Below, piece by piece: positions 44,741 through 53,768 of a stretch of 64,000 nucleotides of DNA (position 1 is the first letter of the stretch; each line of letters opens with the position of its first letter). The position numbers and the translations under genes were made by a program. A model generated the notes under the pieces. The model searched no databases. It had not been told where the DNA came from and was given only the letters and a program-made list of their open reading frames with translations. Origin of the DNA: an uncultured Flavobacteriaceae bacterium (GTDB taxonomy: Bacteria > Bacteroidota > Bacteroidia > Flavobacteriales > Flavobacteriaceae); NCBI GenBank assembly GCA_947489085.1, contig CANLCJ010000022.1, positions 1 to 64,000 of the forward strand. Direction: 5' to 3'.

Positions 44741-45873
44741 TAATCAAAAGGGTTTAAATCTTTTAATTTTTCCTTAATCTTCTCTATTGTTTCTTGGCTT
44801 TTTTCAAAAGTAGTTTTTGTTCGAGGTTTTGGATTAGGGTTAGTTCTTGCAGTAATCATATCTTTAGGTTTATTAATGACATGCAACAGTCCATCTACGA
44901 AAATTGATGCTACTTCTTGCGATAGTGGTTCAAAATATCCAGCTGCATCATTAAATTCTTCTAAGCCCCCACTATTTTTGTCTTTCATTCGTAAGCCTAA
45001 ATACCAAGAAGCGAACTCATCTATATGGTCTGAAATTTTTTCTTCTACTTTTTCTCTATTGGTTAAATTATTGCTTCCATCAAACTTGCCTCCAAGCATT
45101 TTTAAAAAATACAATGTTCTACTGTCCCATTTACAATCAAAGTAATCTTGTAGGGCTTCATGAATAGTAGTGAAATTATCAGTTGGGTTATCTATTTTTG
45201 AGGGGCTATTTTCATCCATGCCTACTATATACGATGCAACATCTCCCTCTAAGTTTACCATAGTGCCATAACTATGACCACTTACAGGAAATAATGTTTT
45301 GGCTCTTACTTTTGGATTCTTTATTCTATCTACTGATAGTTTGCCAACTCCTCCTCCTAAATCTCCAACCCAAGTAGATATCTCTAATCCTGTACCTCCT
45401 TGTGTAGGTATATGAACACTTTTAGCCCTCCAACTTCTTCTTGCTTCTAAACCAATAATCAAATGGCCAAAATCTATTGCTCTATATGGAGTTTCAAAAA
45501 CTTCATAACTTTTATATAATGAATTGAATAAATCAGCTTTGCAGTCTTCTAAGCATTTCAGTTTTTCTCTTGCATCAGGAGGAGTTGTAGTAGCAGTATA
45601 TGGCATATTAAATGCCATATTTCTCATTGTACTTTTTTCTACGCCATAATCTAAACTCCATTTAGTACCATAATAAATACCTCGTAATATATGTATTCTA
45701 TCTCCCATCTCATCATACCCATTAAGCATTAGTACTTCTTCTGCTTGTTTAACTAATTCCACTAATTCCTTGAAATTTTTAGCAGGTTTAGATTTTTCGC
45801 ATGAGCATTCAACATTCAATGTTAAATCTTTTTTATATCCGATAGACGGTACTTCTAAAGTAAAAGTGTTCAT
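44740..45873 (-). CDS. candidate T6SS effector encoded after TssD
   Basis: A 377-residue soluble protein without signal peptide. Segments that look structured: AIDFGHLIIGLEARRSWRAK, TGLEISTWVGDLGGGVGK, FPVSGHSYGTMVNLEGDVAS, then a helical region, and a Pro/Lys-rich end. Conserved-looking His (GHLII, SGHSYG), Asp and Glu residues could form an active site, but I cannot name a family. It starts 3 bases after the TssD stop and is followed by two membrane proteins. That order (carrier, effector, immunity) is the basis of the call. Confidence 0.5.
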   Translation of the reverse strand: MNTFTLEVPSIGYKKDLTLNVECSCEKSKPAKNFKELVELVKQAEEVLMLNGYDEMGDRIHILRGIYYGTKWSLDYGVEKSTMRNMAFNMPYTATTTPPDAREKLKCLEDCKADLFNSLYKSYEVFETPYRAIDFGHLIIGLEARRSWRAKSVHIPTQGGTGLEISTWVGDLGGGVGKLSVDRIKNPKVRAKTLFPVSGHSYGTMVNLEGDVASYIVGMDENSPSKIDNPTDNFTTIHEALQDYFDCKWDSRTLYFLKMLGGKFDGSNNLTNREKVEEKISDHIDEFASWYLGLRMKDKNSGGLEEFNDAAGYFEPLSQEVASIFVDGLLHVINKPKDMITARTNPNPKPRTKTTFEKSQETIEKIKEKLKDLNPFD

Positions 45874-45876
45874 AGC

Positions 45877-46599
45877 TTAATTTTCTTGTTGTTTGATAAC
45901 CTCTAATTCTAATTTTTCTAAACTTTTAGTGATTTTATAATTAGAAATGGTGTCATTTGGTAAAACCTTATCATTGTATTTAAAATCAACATTTTTATCA
46001 TCTAAAGTGATAGTAAGTAATTCATTTATTAAACCTTTAGTTTTAATATTTAAGAATACTTTCTCGCCAATTTTTGCTTTATCTATTCTACTACCATCAA
46101 GGTCAGTCAAGTAATAATCTAACACTTTTGGTTCTTCACTCTCCATAGATTGATATGGCATTCTCTCACTTGGCGGAATCCAGCTTTCATTCCAAAGTTT
46201 TACAAACTCTACACCATAATTTTGAATTGCGGGCGAAATTGATAAAATAGTCTGCATAGGTTCTTCGCCTTCTGCATTGAAGATTTCTTTAAAATAGATT
46301 AAATGAGCATCATTGAATTTGTATGTTTTGATAGGTGGATAATCAAATCCATTTTCATAAAAGCAAACTTTGCCCATTTCCATTTTATCAGCTTCATTCC
46401 AAGTATCGTCTTCACTTTCTTTAGTCATCCATCGCAAAACAAGGTCTGAATAATAATCTGTGGAATAACAAACAGTTATTAAACCTCCGTTGGTATCTGA
46501 AGCAGGTTTGCCATTTATTCTTGTATCCCGATGATAATTCATATCTGTCCATAGTAATTCTATTTCTTGCCCTAATATGAATAACTTTGCTAATGTCAT
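45877..46599 (-). CDS. tssD: T6SS tube protein TssD (Hcp) with C-terminal extension
   Basis: A 240-residue protein. The first about 150 residues match the Bacteroidota TssD/Hcp fold: MTLAKLFILGQEIELLWTDM, GRP-like region INGKPASDTNGGLITVCYST, LVLRWMTKESEDDTW, GKVCFYENG and TYKFNDAHLIYFKEIFNAEG then PMQTILSISPAIQNYG. TssD normally is about 130 residues; the extra about 90 residues (after VKLWNESWIPPS) form a second beta domain likely to carry cargo. No other tss structural genes are in the window, so it depends on an apparatus elsewhere or is an exchange module. Confidence 0.8.
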   Translation of the reverse strand: MTLAKLFILGQEIELLWTDMNYHRDTRINGKPASDTNGGLITVCYSTDYYSDLVLRWMTKESEDDTWNEADKMEMGKVCFYENGFDYPPIKTYKFNDAHLIYFKEIFNAEGEEPMQTILSISPAIQNYGVEFVKLWNESWIPPSERMPYQSMESEEPKVLDYYLTDLDGSRIDKAKIGEKVFLNIKTKGLINELLTITLDDKNVDFKYNDKVLPNDTISNYKITKSLEKLELEVIKQQEN

Positions 46600-46655
46600 T
46601 TTTTTGCTTCTTTGTCGTTTTGAGTGAGTAATGTTACCATTGTAGGCACAGTATT

Positions 46656-47546
46656 TTATTTCTTTTCATCCGTTTCTTTTCGACCAAATAAACTCCCAAA
46701 AATTGGAGGCTTGTCATTATGAGATTGTTTTTCCAAAGTTGAACTTGGATTGAATCCAGCAGTATCAATCATAGTTCGAACTAATTTTTCCATTATTTCA
46801 TTTTTCTCATCGGTTTCAGGTAGATTTTCAATCTCTCTTTTATAACCATCATAGGATTTGGCTAAACTTTCTTTATATGCATATTCTTGCTCTAGCCTTC
46901 TATTTTGACTTTGTTGTTTGCTGGCAAATAAAGCAAGCCAAATTGTAGGAATGAAAAAAGGTGCTCTTGACAGAATGTTTATAAATACATTTCCAATATC
47001 AGTACTTTTGCTTATTGTATGAATTGCATAGTAAACCATTCCAACCATTGTTAGAGCAAAAACTGCGGACCAAATAATATTTGGCCATCTATAACTGTTT
47101 TTTTGATCGAAGTAGGATTTAGCTAGTCCAGCAGAAGTTGCTCCAGGTAGAAGACCTTCAATTTTGGCAGTCAATGTTTCATATTTTCCTTCCCATTCTC
47201 CGTGTAATTCCTCGTGTTGAGTCTTTAAGTCATTTAGTTTGACTTTCAGCGATTCTTTGTCTTCAGCTGTTTTTCCAAAAATTTTGATTTCGAAGTCTTT
47301 TACTTTTTCCTCAATATCAGATATTTCAGAACTGTACTCGTCAATTTTTTCAAAAGTTTCATTGAGTTTTTCAGCCTTACTTAATATTGCGGAACTTGGT
47401 TTTTTAACAAAGTCATTATAAAGATCTGTAATATCATTTAATTCAGCCTTTAGAGAGGTAGTTTCTTCTTTTGCTTTACTTATAAACTTCTCGAATTTTT
47501 CTTCGAAAGTTTCAATTTTTTCTTCTTCTGGTTTTTCTTCCTCCAT
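46656..47546 (-). CDS. coiled-coil membrane protein, function unknown (cargo)
   Basis: A 296-residue protein: acidic N-terminus rich in Glu/Lys, long coiled coil (about 10-130), two membrane helices (about 155-175 and 188-207), a second short coiled coil (LEQEYAYKESLAKSYDGYKR) and a charged tail. Membrane plus coiled-coil architecture is common among anti-phage and signalling accessory proteins, but I do not recognise this one. It is the first cargo after fragment F4. Its block is bounded by GTTAGCCACAATAT and, inverted, GTAGGCACAGTAT. Confidence 0.5.
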   Translation of the reverse strand: MEEEKPEEEKIETFEEKFEKFISKAKEETTSLKAELNDITDLYNDFVKKPSSAILSKAEKLNETFEKIDEYSSEISDIEEKVKDFEIKIFGKTAEDKESLKVKLNDLKTQHEELHGEWEGKYETLTAKIEGLLPGATSAGLAKSYFDQKNSYRWPNIIWSAVFALTMVGMVYYAIHTISKSTDIGNVFINILSRAPFFIPTIWLALFASKQQSQNRRLEQEYAYKESLAKSYDGYKREIENLPETDEKNEIMEKLVRTMIDTAGFNPSSTLEKQSHNDKPPIFGSLFGRKETDEKK

Positions 47547-47576
47547 ATGGTTGTGTCATATTGTGGCTAACAATTG

Positions 47577-47602
47577 AATAAAACGCACTAGCACATGTTA
47601 TT
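47577..47602. repeat. degenerate 26-bp palindrome after recombinase fragment F4
   Basis: Aligns end to end with the palindromes at 39471 and 42963 with four substitutions, which spoil the dyad. Same distance (4 nt) from the recombinase stop codon and the same CAATTGTT beyond it. Confidence 0.6.
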
Positions 47603-47606
47603 TACA

Positions 47607-48174
47607 CTATAAATATAGAGTATTTCTTATAATATGAAAATAATTTAAGAGTAAATGTGTGTAAATTCATGTAATTTTATCAGAACTATGACCCAATAAT
47701 TCTTGTATGCGTCTTAAGTTAGTGCCGTTTTCTAATAAATGTGTAGCAAAACTATGTCTTAACGTATGTGGGGTAATATTTTTTTGAATGCCTGCTGTTA
47801 GAGTTGCCTTTTTTATAAGTCTATCTACACTAGTAGCACCGTATTTTTTACCATTAGGGGTTTCAAATAAATACGTTTTAGGTTTATAGATGCAATAATA
47901 AGAACGTAAATAGGTTAAAAGTTTTTCTGAAAGCAAAGTGAGTCTATCTTTATTCCCTTTACCTTGTTTAATGCATATTACCATGCGTTTGCTATCTATA
48001 TCCTCTAATTTTAGGTTTAGCAATTCACTTTTTCTTATTCCTGCCGAATATAATAGGCTGATAATACATTTGCGTTTGCTATTTTTAGTAACGTCTATCA
48101 TTTTTACCACTTCCGCTTTAGATAGTATGGTTGGGAGCTTTTGTTTGTGCGTGACCGCTCTATTTGATAAAACC
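47607..48174 (-). pseudogene. tyrosine recombinase, longest fragment (F4)
   Basis: The longest of the copies, about 188 codons. It reads KLPTILSKAEVVKMIDVTKN, LLYSAGIRKSELLNL (first catalytic Arg), [35 protein letters not shown] (HxLRH) and LGHSSDKIT. An in-frame TGA then precedes IYTH with the Tyr. The N-terminal SAM-like domain is absent beyond 48174. It resembles XerD/integron-type integrases in the catalytic core; no integron-specific insert is evident. F1, F2, F3 and F5 are shorter versions. Confidence 0.85.
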
Positions 48175-48451
48175 TATTAGGCATGCTTAAAACTACCTCG
48201 TAGTAAAATTTAATGCTATTACTGTTAGGCATACCCATGACTTAGTATAAAATAATAGCACTACAACTTCATGTCTTTTTCTTTTCTACAGTAGTTTACC
48301 ATTTCTACTCATAATGCCTAAAATACAAAAAGCGCTTACGTTTTTGCAAAAGCATTTTTAAGTTTCTTATTGTTGAAGTTGCTAAGCAGCGCTTGGCAGT
48401 AGCTGATACTTGTCACTCTAACGTCGAGTTTGAGTCAGCTCAAGCATGTGC

Positions 48452-50260
48452 TTATGGTTTACAAAGAATATAAGTTTCAGCACCAATTTCCTGACAACTA
48501 GATATAAGAGAAGAAATGAACCATAGAATTTGAATAACTTCATTTTTTTCGGTAAAATTTTCTTCACGTTTTAATTTATTTAATCTGTCTTCTAATTGAG
48601 CTTTTGAAATAAAGTTAATAACTAAAATAACTTTCTTCTTTAAGTTAGGGTACACTTTTAAGTTTTTGAAATATTCGATGGAATTGGAGGTGTTATCTCC
48701 TTTTCTCAATCTTTTTATATTAGTTTCAATTTTATCTGTCTTATAATTTTTACTCCATAAAGCCTTTTTTAAAGGCCATTGGTTTTCAGAAGGACTAAGG
48801 TTTCCAAGATTTTTTTGCGCTTGTCCAATTATGTCCTGAAAAGCTGAAGCAGACATATTTGAGCTTTTAAATTTAGAATGATAAAAGGTTATACTGTCAT
48901 CACTTAATCCGATATGGTCAGCCCACTCTTTTCCTAAATCGTCACAAATGAAGTAACAAGAATCATCGATAAAAGAGTTTTCAACAAACCCAAAAATGGA
49001 ATTTCTATCAAATTTTTCTGACGAAGATGTAAAAGAACCTTTTTCAGAAACAACATGTTTCAGTTCTTCTCGTGGGATAAAAATTTTCAGAAAAGCATTA
49101 ATGTTTTCTAACAATCTAGAGTCTTTAAATAGTTTTCTATTACTATAAACTATATCTGGAGTATTAAACGTGATTATAAAACCACTTGTCGAGTTAATAT
49201 ATTGAAGAATAGGGCAAATTATATCTCCTGATAGTTGAATGTATACTTTAGATAATTTTTTAGATTTGAGCGTTATAGACTTTTTGTTAAGAGATATAAA
49301 TAAATCATTAATAGATTGGCTTGAGATTTTATAATTTGGTAGGTTATCTTTATCGTGTTTTTCTATTTTTAATAGACGTTCGAAATTATTTAATACAGAA
49401 ATTAGATTAAAGTTTTTTTCTTCCTCTCCTTTACGAATAAAGAATCTTTCAATGCGGTTATCTTCATAATCCATGTATAGTTTTGAAAGTGTGATTAATA
49501 CAGCTATTGGCTCTAAGTCATCTTTTTCCTCTTCATAGTCTAATGGAGTAGCAAAAGAGGAAAGAAAACTAGATTTTGGTTCAAAGTTTATAATACGCTG
49601 TACAATTTTTTCTGACCAAAAGATAAAGCTACTAATTCTATTTTTTGTTCCAAACTTATTGATCCTTGACGAGTTTAGTGAAACAGAAATTTTGTCATCT
49701 TCATTATTAATGCGTAAATTATTTAATATATAACTATTTAAGCCTAGAGTAGAAACATTTTCTTTTAAATCAATAGATTCAAGACTTTTTTGTCTAATAG
49801 ATTTGTCAGATATATTCATGTTATTCATTGAAAATTTTTCAAATGTTGTTTTATCAGTAGTAAATATTGAAGTTAATATGTTGTAGTCAACAGGTGAAAA
49901 AAGTTTTATGAATTCATTAATTCCAGAAACATTACGTTTGGCTATGACTAAATGTTTTTTGAAATCAACAATACAGATATAAGCTAATTTTTTTTCTTCC
50001 CATCCCTCAATGAGATCATCGACAAATGTAGGCTTTCTTTTGTATTTGAAAACTGCAATCGAATAGTATGCGTAATGATTCCCATCAAGTTGATGTTTGA
50101 GTTTAACTTCGTTTAAAAGAAAATTACCAGCTTTTTCACTTGAAGCTTCTCGAAAAGTATTTTTTATTAATTTTTGACTTAAATACCCTTCCTTTTTTTT
50201 AAGAAAGAAATAAGCATTTTCATTTAAAATTATATTTTCTATAAGTTTTTGCTTACTCAT
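48452..50260 (-). CDS. large protein of unknown function, possibly DUF6119/TIGR04141-like (nuclease-type)
   Basis: A 602-residue protein. The C-terminal third has CYFICDDLGKEWADHIGLSD, then ITFYHSKFKSSNMSASAFQD, then IIGQAQKNLGNLSP and WPLKKALW. I recall this combination from sporadically distributed TIGR04141-type proteins with a PD-(D/E)xK-like core, where Glu, Asp and HxK could be catalytic. The N-terminal part has no recognised domain. It stands alone between the right array and the gatCAB operon, so defence is a reasonable but unproven guess. No frameshift. Confidence 0.5.
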   Translation of the reverse strand: MSKQKLIENIILNENAYFFLKKKEGYLSQKLIKNTFREASSEKAGNFLLNEVKLKHQLDGNHYAYYSIAVFKYKRKPTFVDDLIEGWEEKKLAYICIVDFKKHLVIAKRNVSGINEFIKLFSPVDYNILTSIFTTDKTTFEKFSMNNMNISDKSIRQKSLESIDLKENVSTLGLNSYILNNLRINNEDDKISVSLNSSRINKFGTKNRISSFIFWSEKIVQRIINFEPKSSFLSSFATPLDYEEEKDDLEPIAVLITLSKLYMDYEDNRIERFFIRKGEEEKNFNLISVLNNFERLLKIEKHDKDNLPNYKISSQSINDLFISLNKKSITLKSKKLSKVYIQLSGDIICPILQYINSTSGFIITFNTPDIVYSNRKLFKDSRLLENINAFLKIFIPREELKHVVSEKGSFTSSSEKFDRNSIFGFVENSFIDDSCYFICDDLGKEWADHIGLSDDSITFYHSKFKSSNMSASAFQDIIGQAQKNLGNLSPSENQWPLKKALWSKNYKTDKIETNIKRLRKGDNTSNSIEYFKNLKVYPNLKKKVILVINFISKAQLEDRLNKLKREENFTEKNEVIQILWFISSLISSCQEIGAETYILCKP

Positions 50261-50368
50261 TAAAAGATTGTTTTTATGTGTTGAATGTAAAAAAACATCT
50301 AAATAAATAAAAAAAATTCTACATAAGTGTAAAATTCGTTAAAATGTTATTGGTGTTTACAAAACAAA

Positions 50369-50401
50369 AAACAGCCACAACTTAAAAAGTCATGGCTGTT
50401 T
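50369..50401 (-). terminator. terminator after gatB/aspS
   Basis: On minus: AAACAGCCA / TGGCTGTTT around a 15-base loop, followed by a T-rich run toward 50359. It begins 22 nt past the stop. Confidence 0.72.
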
Positions 50402-50423
50402 CAATACAAGTGAAATACAAGGC

Positions 50424-53400
50424 TTACTTCCGCAGTACCCGTACATTCATTTCTTCAACTTTTTTATCCGATAGAGGAGAAGGCGAACCAAATAATAAAT
50501 CCTCACTGGTGCCTGTTTTAGGGAAGGCCATCACCTCTCTAATAGAAGCTTTCTTTTCCAGAATCATCATTAAGCGGTCTACACCCCAGGCAATGCCCCC
50601 GTGTGGTGGTGCGCCGTAGTGGAAGGCATCGTACATGGTGCCTACACTTCTCATCATTTCTTCTTTGTTGTAGCCCATGTTTTTATAAGTAGCCTCTAAA
50701 ATTTCAGGTTTATGGGCACGTACCGAGCCACCACCAATTTCGTAACCGTTAAGGATAAGGTCGTACTGCTGGGCGATAATGCTGCCAATTTCTTCCTCAT
50801 TGCCATTTATGTGCTTCTCTACATCGTAGATGGCAGGCATAGAGAAAGGGTTATGCGTAAACGTCCAACGGCCTTCTTCGGTCTTTTCGAACATCGGGAA
50901 ATCGACCACCCATGCTGGGCGTAATTCCTTAGGGTTAATTAAGCGTAACATGCTACCCAAAGCCTGTCTTACGGCATCTAAAGCCTTATTGGCTGTATCG
51001 TAATCGGCAGCCGAAAAGAACACCACATCACCCACTTGGGCATTGGTAGTACTTATAATATTTTGTGCAATATCTTCTCCTAAAAACTTAATGATAGGCG
51101 ATTGCAAATCGTTTTCATTTACAATAATATAGGCCAAACCACCTAAGCCATTCGCTTGGGCAATAGCCGTTAATTTCTCTATTTGCCCTTTAGATAAACG
51201 CTTGCCGCCTTGTTCTTCGGCAGAGACTTTAATACATTTTACAATACCGCCTTCTTCTATGGGTTTGCTAAACACTTGGAAGGTGGTGTCTTTTACAATA
51301 GCGGTAATGTCTTGTAGTTTTAAGCCAAAACGCAGATCGGGACGGTCGCAGCCGTAAAAGTCCATCGCCTCCTTATAGGTAATCACCTCAAAAGGCTTTA
51401 AAATCCATTTTTTACCATAGATTTTTTTCACAATAGTATTAAACATGTTGGTGTTTAAATCTATAATGTCCTGCATGCTGGCATAGGCCATTTCAATATC
51501 CAACTGTGTGAATTCTGGCTGGCGGTCGCCACGCGAATCCTCATCTCTAAAGCAGCGTGCAATCTGGAAGTACTTTTCGTAACCACTTACCATCAAAATT
51601 TGTTTGAATTGTTGTGGCGCTTGTGGTAGGGTGTAAAACGCTCCTGCTTTTTTACGGGTAGGCACAATAAATTCTCTTGCACCTTCATCGGTTCCTGCCG
51701 TTAAAATAGGGGTTTCTACTTCTATAAATTCTTGAGTGTCTAAAAGATCGCGCATCAATTTAATCACCTTATGGCGGTTTACGATTGCACGGCGTACCTC
51801 GTCGTTTCTGTGGTCTAAATATTTATATTGAAAACGTACCGATTCGTTAGATTTATTGGCGCGTTTAATTTCAAAAGGTAAGGTTTTAGAGAGGTTTAAA
51901 ATCTCTAATGCTGCTGTTTCTAACTCTATAGTACCTGCGCGTAGGGCAGGGTTGTAGTCATCCGTTTTACGCTGTACCACGGTTCCAGTAACGGTAATAA
52001 CCGACTCTGGTTTTAGCTTTACCAGGTCGTCTAGATTGGCAAAAGACTCGCGGCTTAAGCGCACCTGAAAAATCTCATGGCTAGAGTCGCGTAAATCGAT
52101 AAACATCAGTTCCCCGTGATCTCTCACACTAGACACCCAACCAGCAAGGGTTACGGTTTCAGAAATAGAAGCTTCACTTAATTGTGAAATTTTATGAGTT
52201 CTATAGGTGTCTTTAACCACTAAAGGAATTTCAGGGAGTACTTCCTCGTTTTTAGCAGCTGTCGCTTCCTGCGGTGTTCCTGTCGTTGTCGCGCCTGTTG
52301 CTGTCGCTTGTTGCGATGCTTTTTCGGTACTAGCAGCCAAGGCACTTAAAATACCTTCGCGAATCACTTTACCAGAAGCGCCTTTACCAATAATAGCAAT
52401 CACTTTACCTACTAGAATGCCTGCTTTGCCTTGGTTACCGCCTTTAATAGCGTTGGCGACTGCTTCATTTTTAGCAATCACCTCTTGTATGGCGTTACTT
52501 ATTTTATCTTCAGAGATGGTATGCGTTTCAAAATAACTGTTATAGTCAAACGCAGCATCGTTTATTACCGATTTTATAGCGTGTTGGGCTAAAACAGGTG
52601 TTACTTTTTCAGCCTTAAACAGTGTAAAGATGGCTTCCAGATCGGCTATATTTTCAATCTTAGCATAATCCTCTGGTTTTATAGTATTACTTAAGGTCTT
52701 AGCAACAAAAGACGGATCTTTAAGCGCAGTGTTTAAAGCGACAAAGGTTTGCGAGCGCAAGGCATCTGCAGTAAAGAACTTTGCATCTTGTGGCAGTACA
52801 CCACCTTCTATTAAAATAGACTCTACAGCATAAGGCAAACGGTCTAAATCGACATGGGTGTTGGCTACGGCCTCTTTTATGCTTACAAAAGGCAGGTCTG
52901 GTTCGGAAATAAAGCGGTAATCGGCTTCAAATTCCTTTTTACGCATGGTTTTAGTTTGCTTTAAATCGGCATCAAACAGTACTGTAGTTTGGTCTGGCCT
53001 AAAATCCTTATGCTCTATATAGTAATTAAGTTGTTTTTCAATTTCTTCTTTTAAAGCCTCTACCATAAACTTAAACGAGTTTAAGTTTTTTATTTCGGTA
53101 CGTGGGTTTAAAGCGTCGCTGCCTTTTTTACGTAAGGATACCGATACGTCGGATTTGAACTCTCCCTTTTCAAGATTGGCTTCAGAAATGCCTAAGTTTT
53201 GTACAATACGTTGAATGTATTGTGCATAGGTAGAGGCATCTTCAATATGGCGAATGCAGGGTTCTGTTACAATCTCAATAAGTGGTACGCCCGCTTTATT
53301 AAAATCGACTAGAGATACCGTTTTTTCATGCATGAGTTTGGCGGCATCTTCTTCAATATGCGTCTGGGTTAATTCTACCGTAAATTGCGAGCCGTCATTT

Positions 53401-53768
53401 CTGTAACAAGACACTGTACCATCTGGAATCACAGGGTTATGAAACTGCGTGATTTGAATGTTCTTTGGGTTGTCGGGGTATTCGTAATGCTTACGGTCCC
53501 AAGAAATCACTTCATTTTTAAATGAGGATTGTACGGCTTTACCAAAGTAAATGGCCTTGCTAATGGCTTCTTTGTTAATGGATGGTAATACACCCATTTG
53601 TCCTGTACATACCGAACATATATTATGGTTGGGGGTATCTATATCGCCTGCATTGGCGCAGGAACAAAATAATTTGGTTTTTGTGTTTAACCGAACGTGG
53701 GTTTCCAATCCGATTACTAATTCTATATCGTGTGCTTCTAAAAGCGTGTTTAAGTGCTCCAGTTCCAT
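50424..53768 (-). CDS. gatB/aspS: fused Asp/Glu-tRNA amidotransferase subunit B and aspartyl-tRNA synthetase
   Basis: A 1114-residue two-enzyme fusion. Residues 1 to about 482 are GatB: VIGLETHVRLNTKTKLFCSC with Cys pairs for zinc, DFNKAGVPLIEIVTEP, and the tail domain ending GKVIREGIL. A linker rich in Ala/Thr/Gln follows (about 483-525). Residues 527-1114 are AspRS: GWVSSVRDHGELMFIDLRD (anticodon domain), ARCFRDEDSRGDRQPEFTQL (motif 2), a GAD domain and GGIAWGVDRLMMIL (motif 3). His in RDHG fits a non-discriminating AspRS. No frame break. Together with GatA and GatC it would make Asp-tRNA(Asn) and amidate it in one complex. Confidence 0.93.
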   Translation of the reverse strand: MELEHLNTLLEAHDIELVIGLETHVRLNTKTKLFCSCANAGDIDTPNHNICSVCTGQMGVLPSINKEAISKAIYFGKAVQSSFKNEVISWDRKHYEYPDNPKNIQITQFHNPVIPDGTVSCYRNDGSQFTVELTQTHIEEDAAKLMHEKTVSLVDFNKAGVPLIEIVTEPCIRHIEDASTYAQYIQRIVQNLGISEANLEKGEFKSDVSVSLRKKGSDALNPRTEIKNLNSFKFMVEALKEEIEKQLNYYIEHKDFRPDQTTVLFDADLKQTKTMRKKEFEADYRFISEPDLPFVSIKEAVANTHVDLDRLPYAVESILIEGGVLPQDAKFFTADALRSQTFVALNTALKDPSFVAKTLSNTIKPEDYAKIENIADLEAIFTLFKAEKVTPVLAQHAIKSVINDAAFDYNSYFETHTISEDKISNAIQEVIAKNEAVANAIKGGNQGKAGILVGKVIAIIGKGASGKVIREGILSALAASTEKASQQATATGATTTGTPQEATAAKNEEVLPEIPLVVKDTYRTHKISQLSEASISETVTLAGWVSSVRDHGELMFIDLRDSSHEIFQVRLSRESFANLDDLVKLKPESVITVTGTVVQRKTDDYNPALRAGTIELETAALEILNLSKTLPFEIKRANKSNESVRFQYKYLDHRNDEVRRAIVNRHKVIKLMRDLLDTQEFIEVETPILTAGTDEGAREFIVPTRKKAGAFYTLPQAPQQFKQILMVSGYEKYFQIARCFRDEDSRGDRQPEFTQLDIEMAYASMQDIIDLNTNMFNTIVKKIYGKKWILKPFEVITYKEAMDFYGCDRPDLRFGLKLQDITAIVKDTTFQVFSKPIEEGGIVKCIKVSAEEQGGKRLSKGQIEKLTAIAQANGLGGLAYIIVNENDLQSPIIKFLGEDIAQNIISTTNAQVGDVVFFSAADYDTANKALDAVRQALGSMLRLINPKELRPAWVVDFPMFEKTEEGRWTFTHNPFSMPAIYDVEKHINGNEEEIGSIIAQQYDLILNGYEIGGGSVRAHKPEILEATYKNMGYNKEEMMRSVGTMYDAFHYGAPPHGGIAWGVDRLMMILEKKASIREVMAFPKTGTSEDLLFGSPSPLSDKKVEEMNVRVLRK

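Noticed and set aside
45877-46599. A complete T6SS gene cluster
   Set aside because: Only the tube protein is present; no sheath, baseplate, membrane-complex or ClpV genes occur in the window.
39214-48174. A classical class-type integron with intI and attI
   Set aside because: All recombinase copies are fragments, no integron-specific insert is visible, and the presumed docking site lies after the stop codon rather than before the start. Hence 'integron-like' only.
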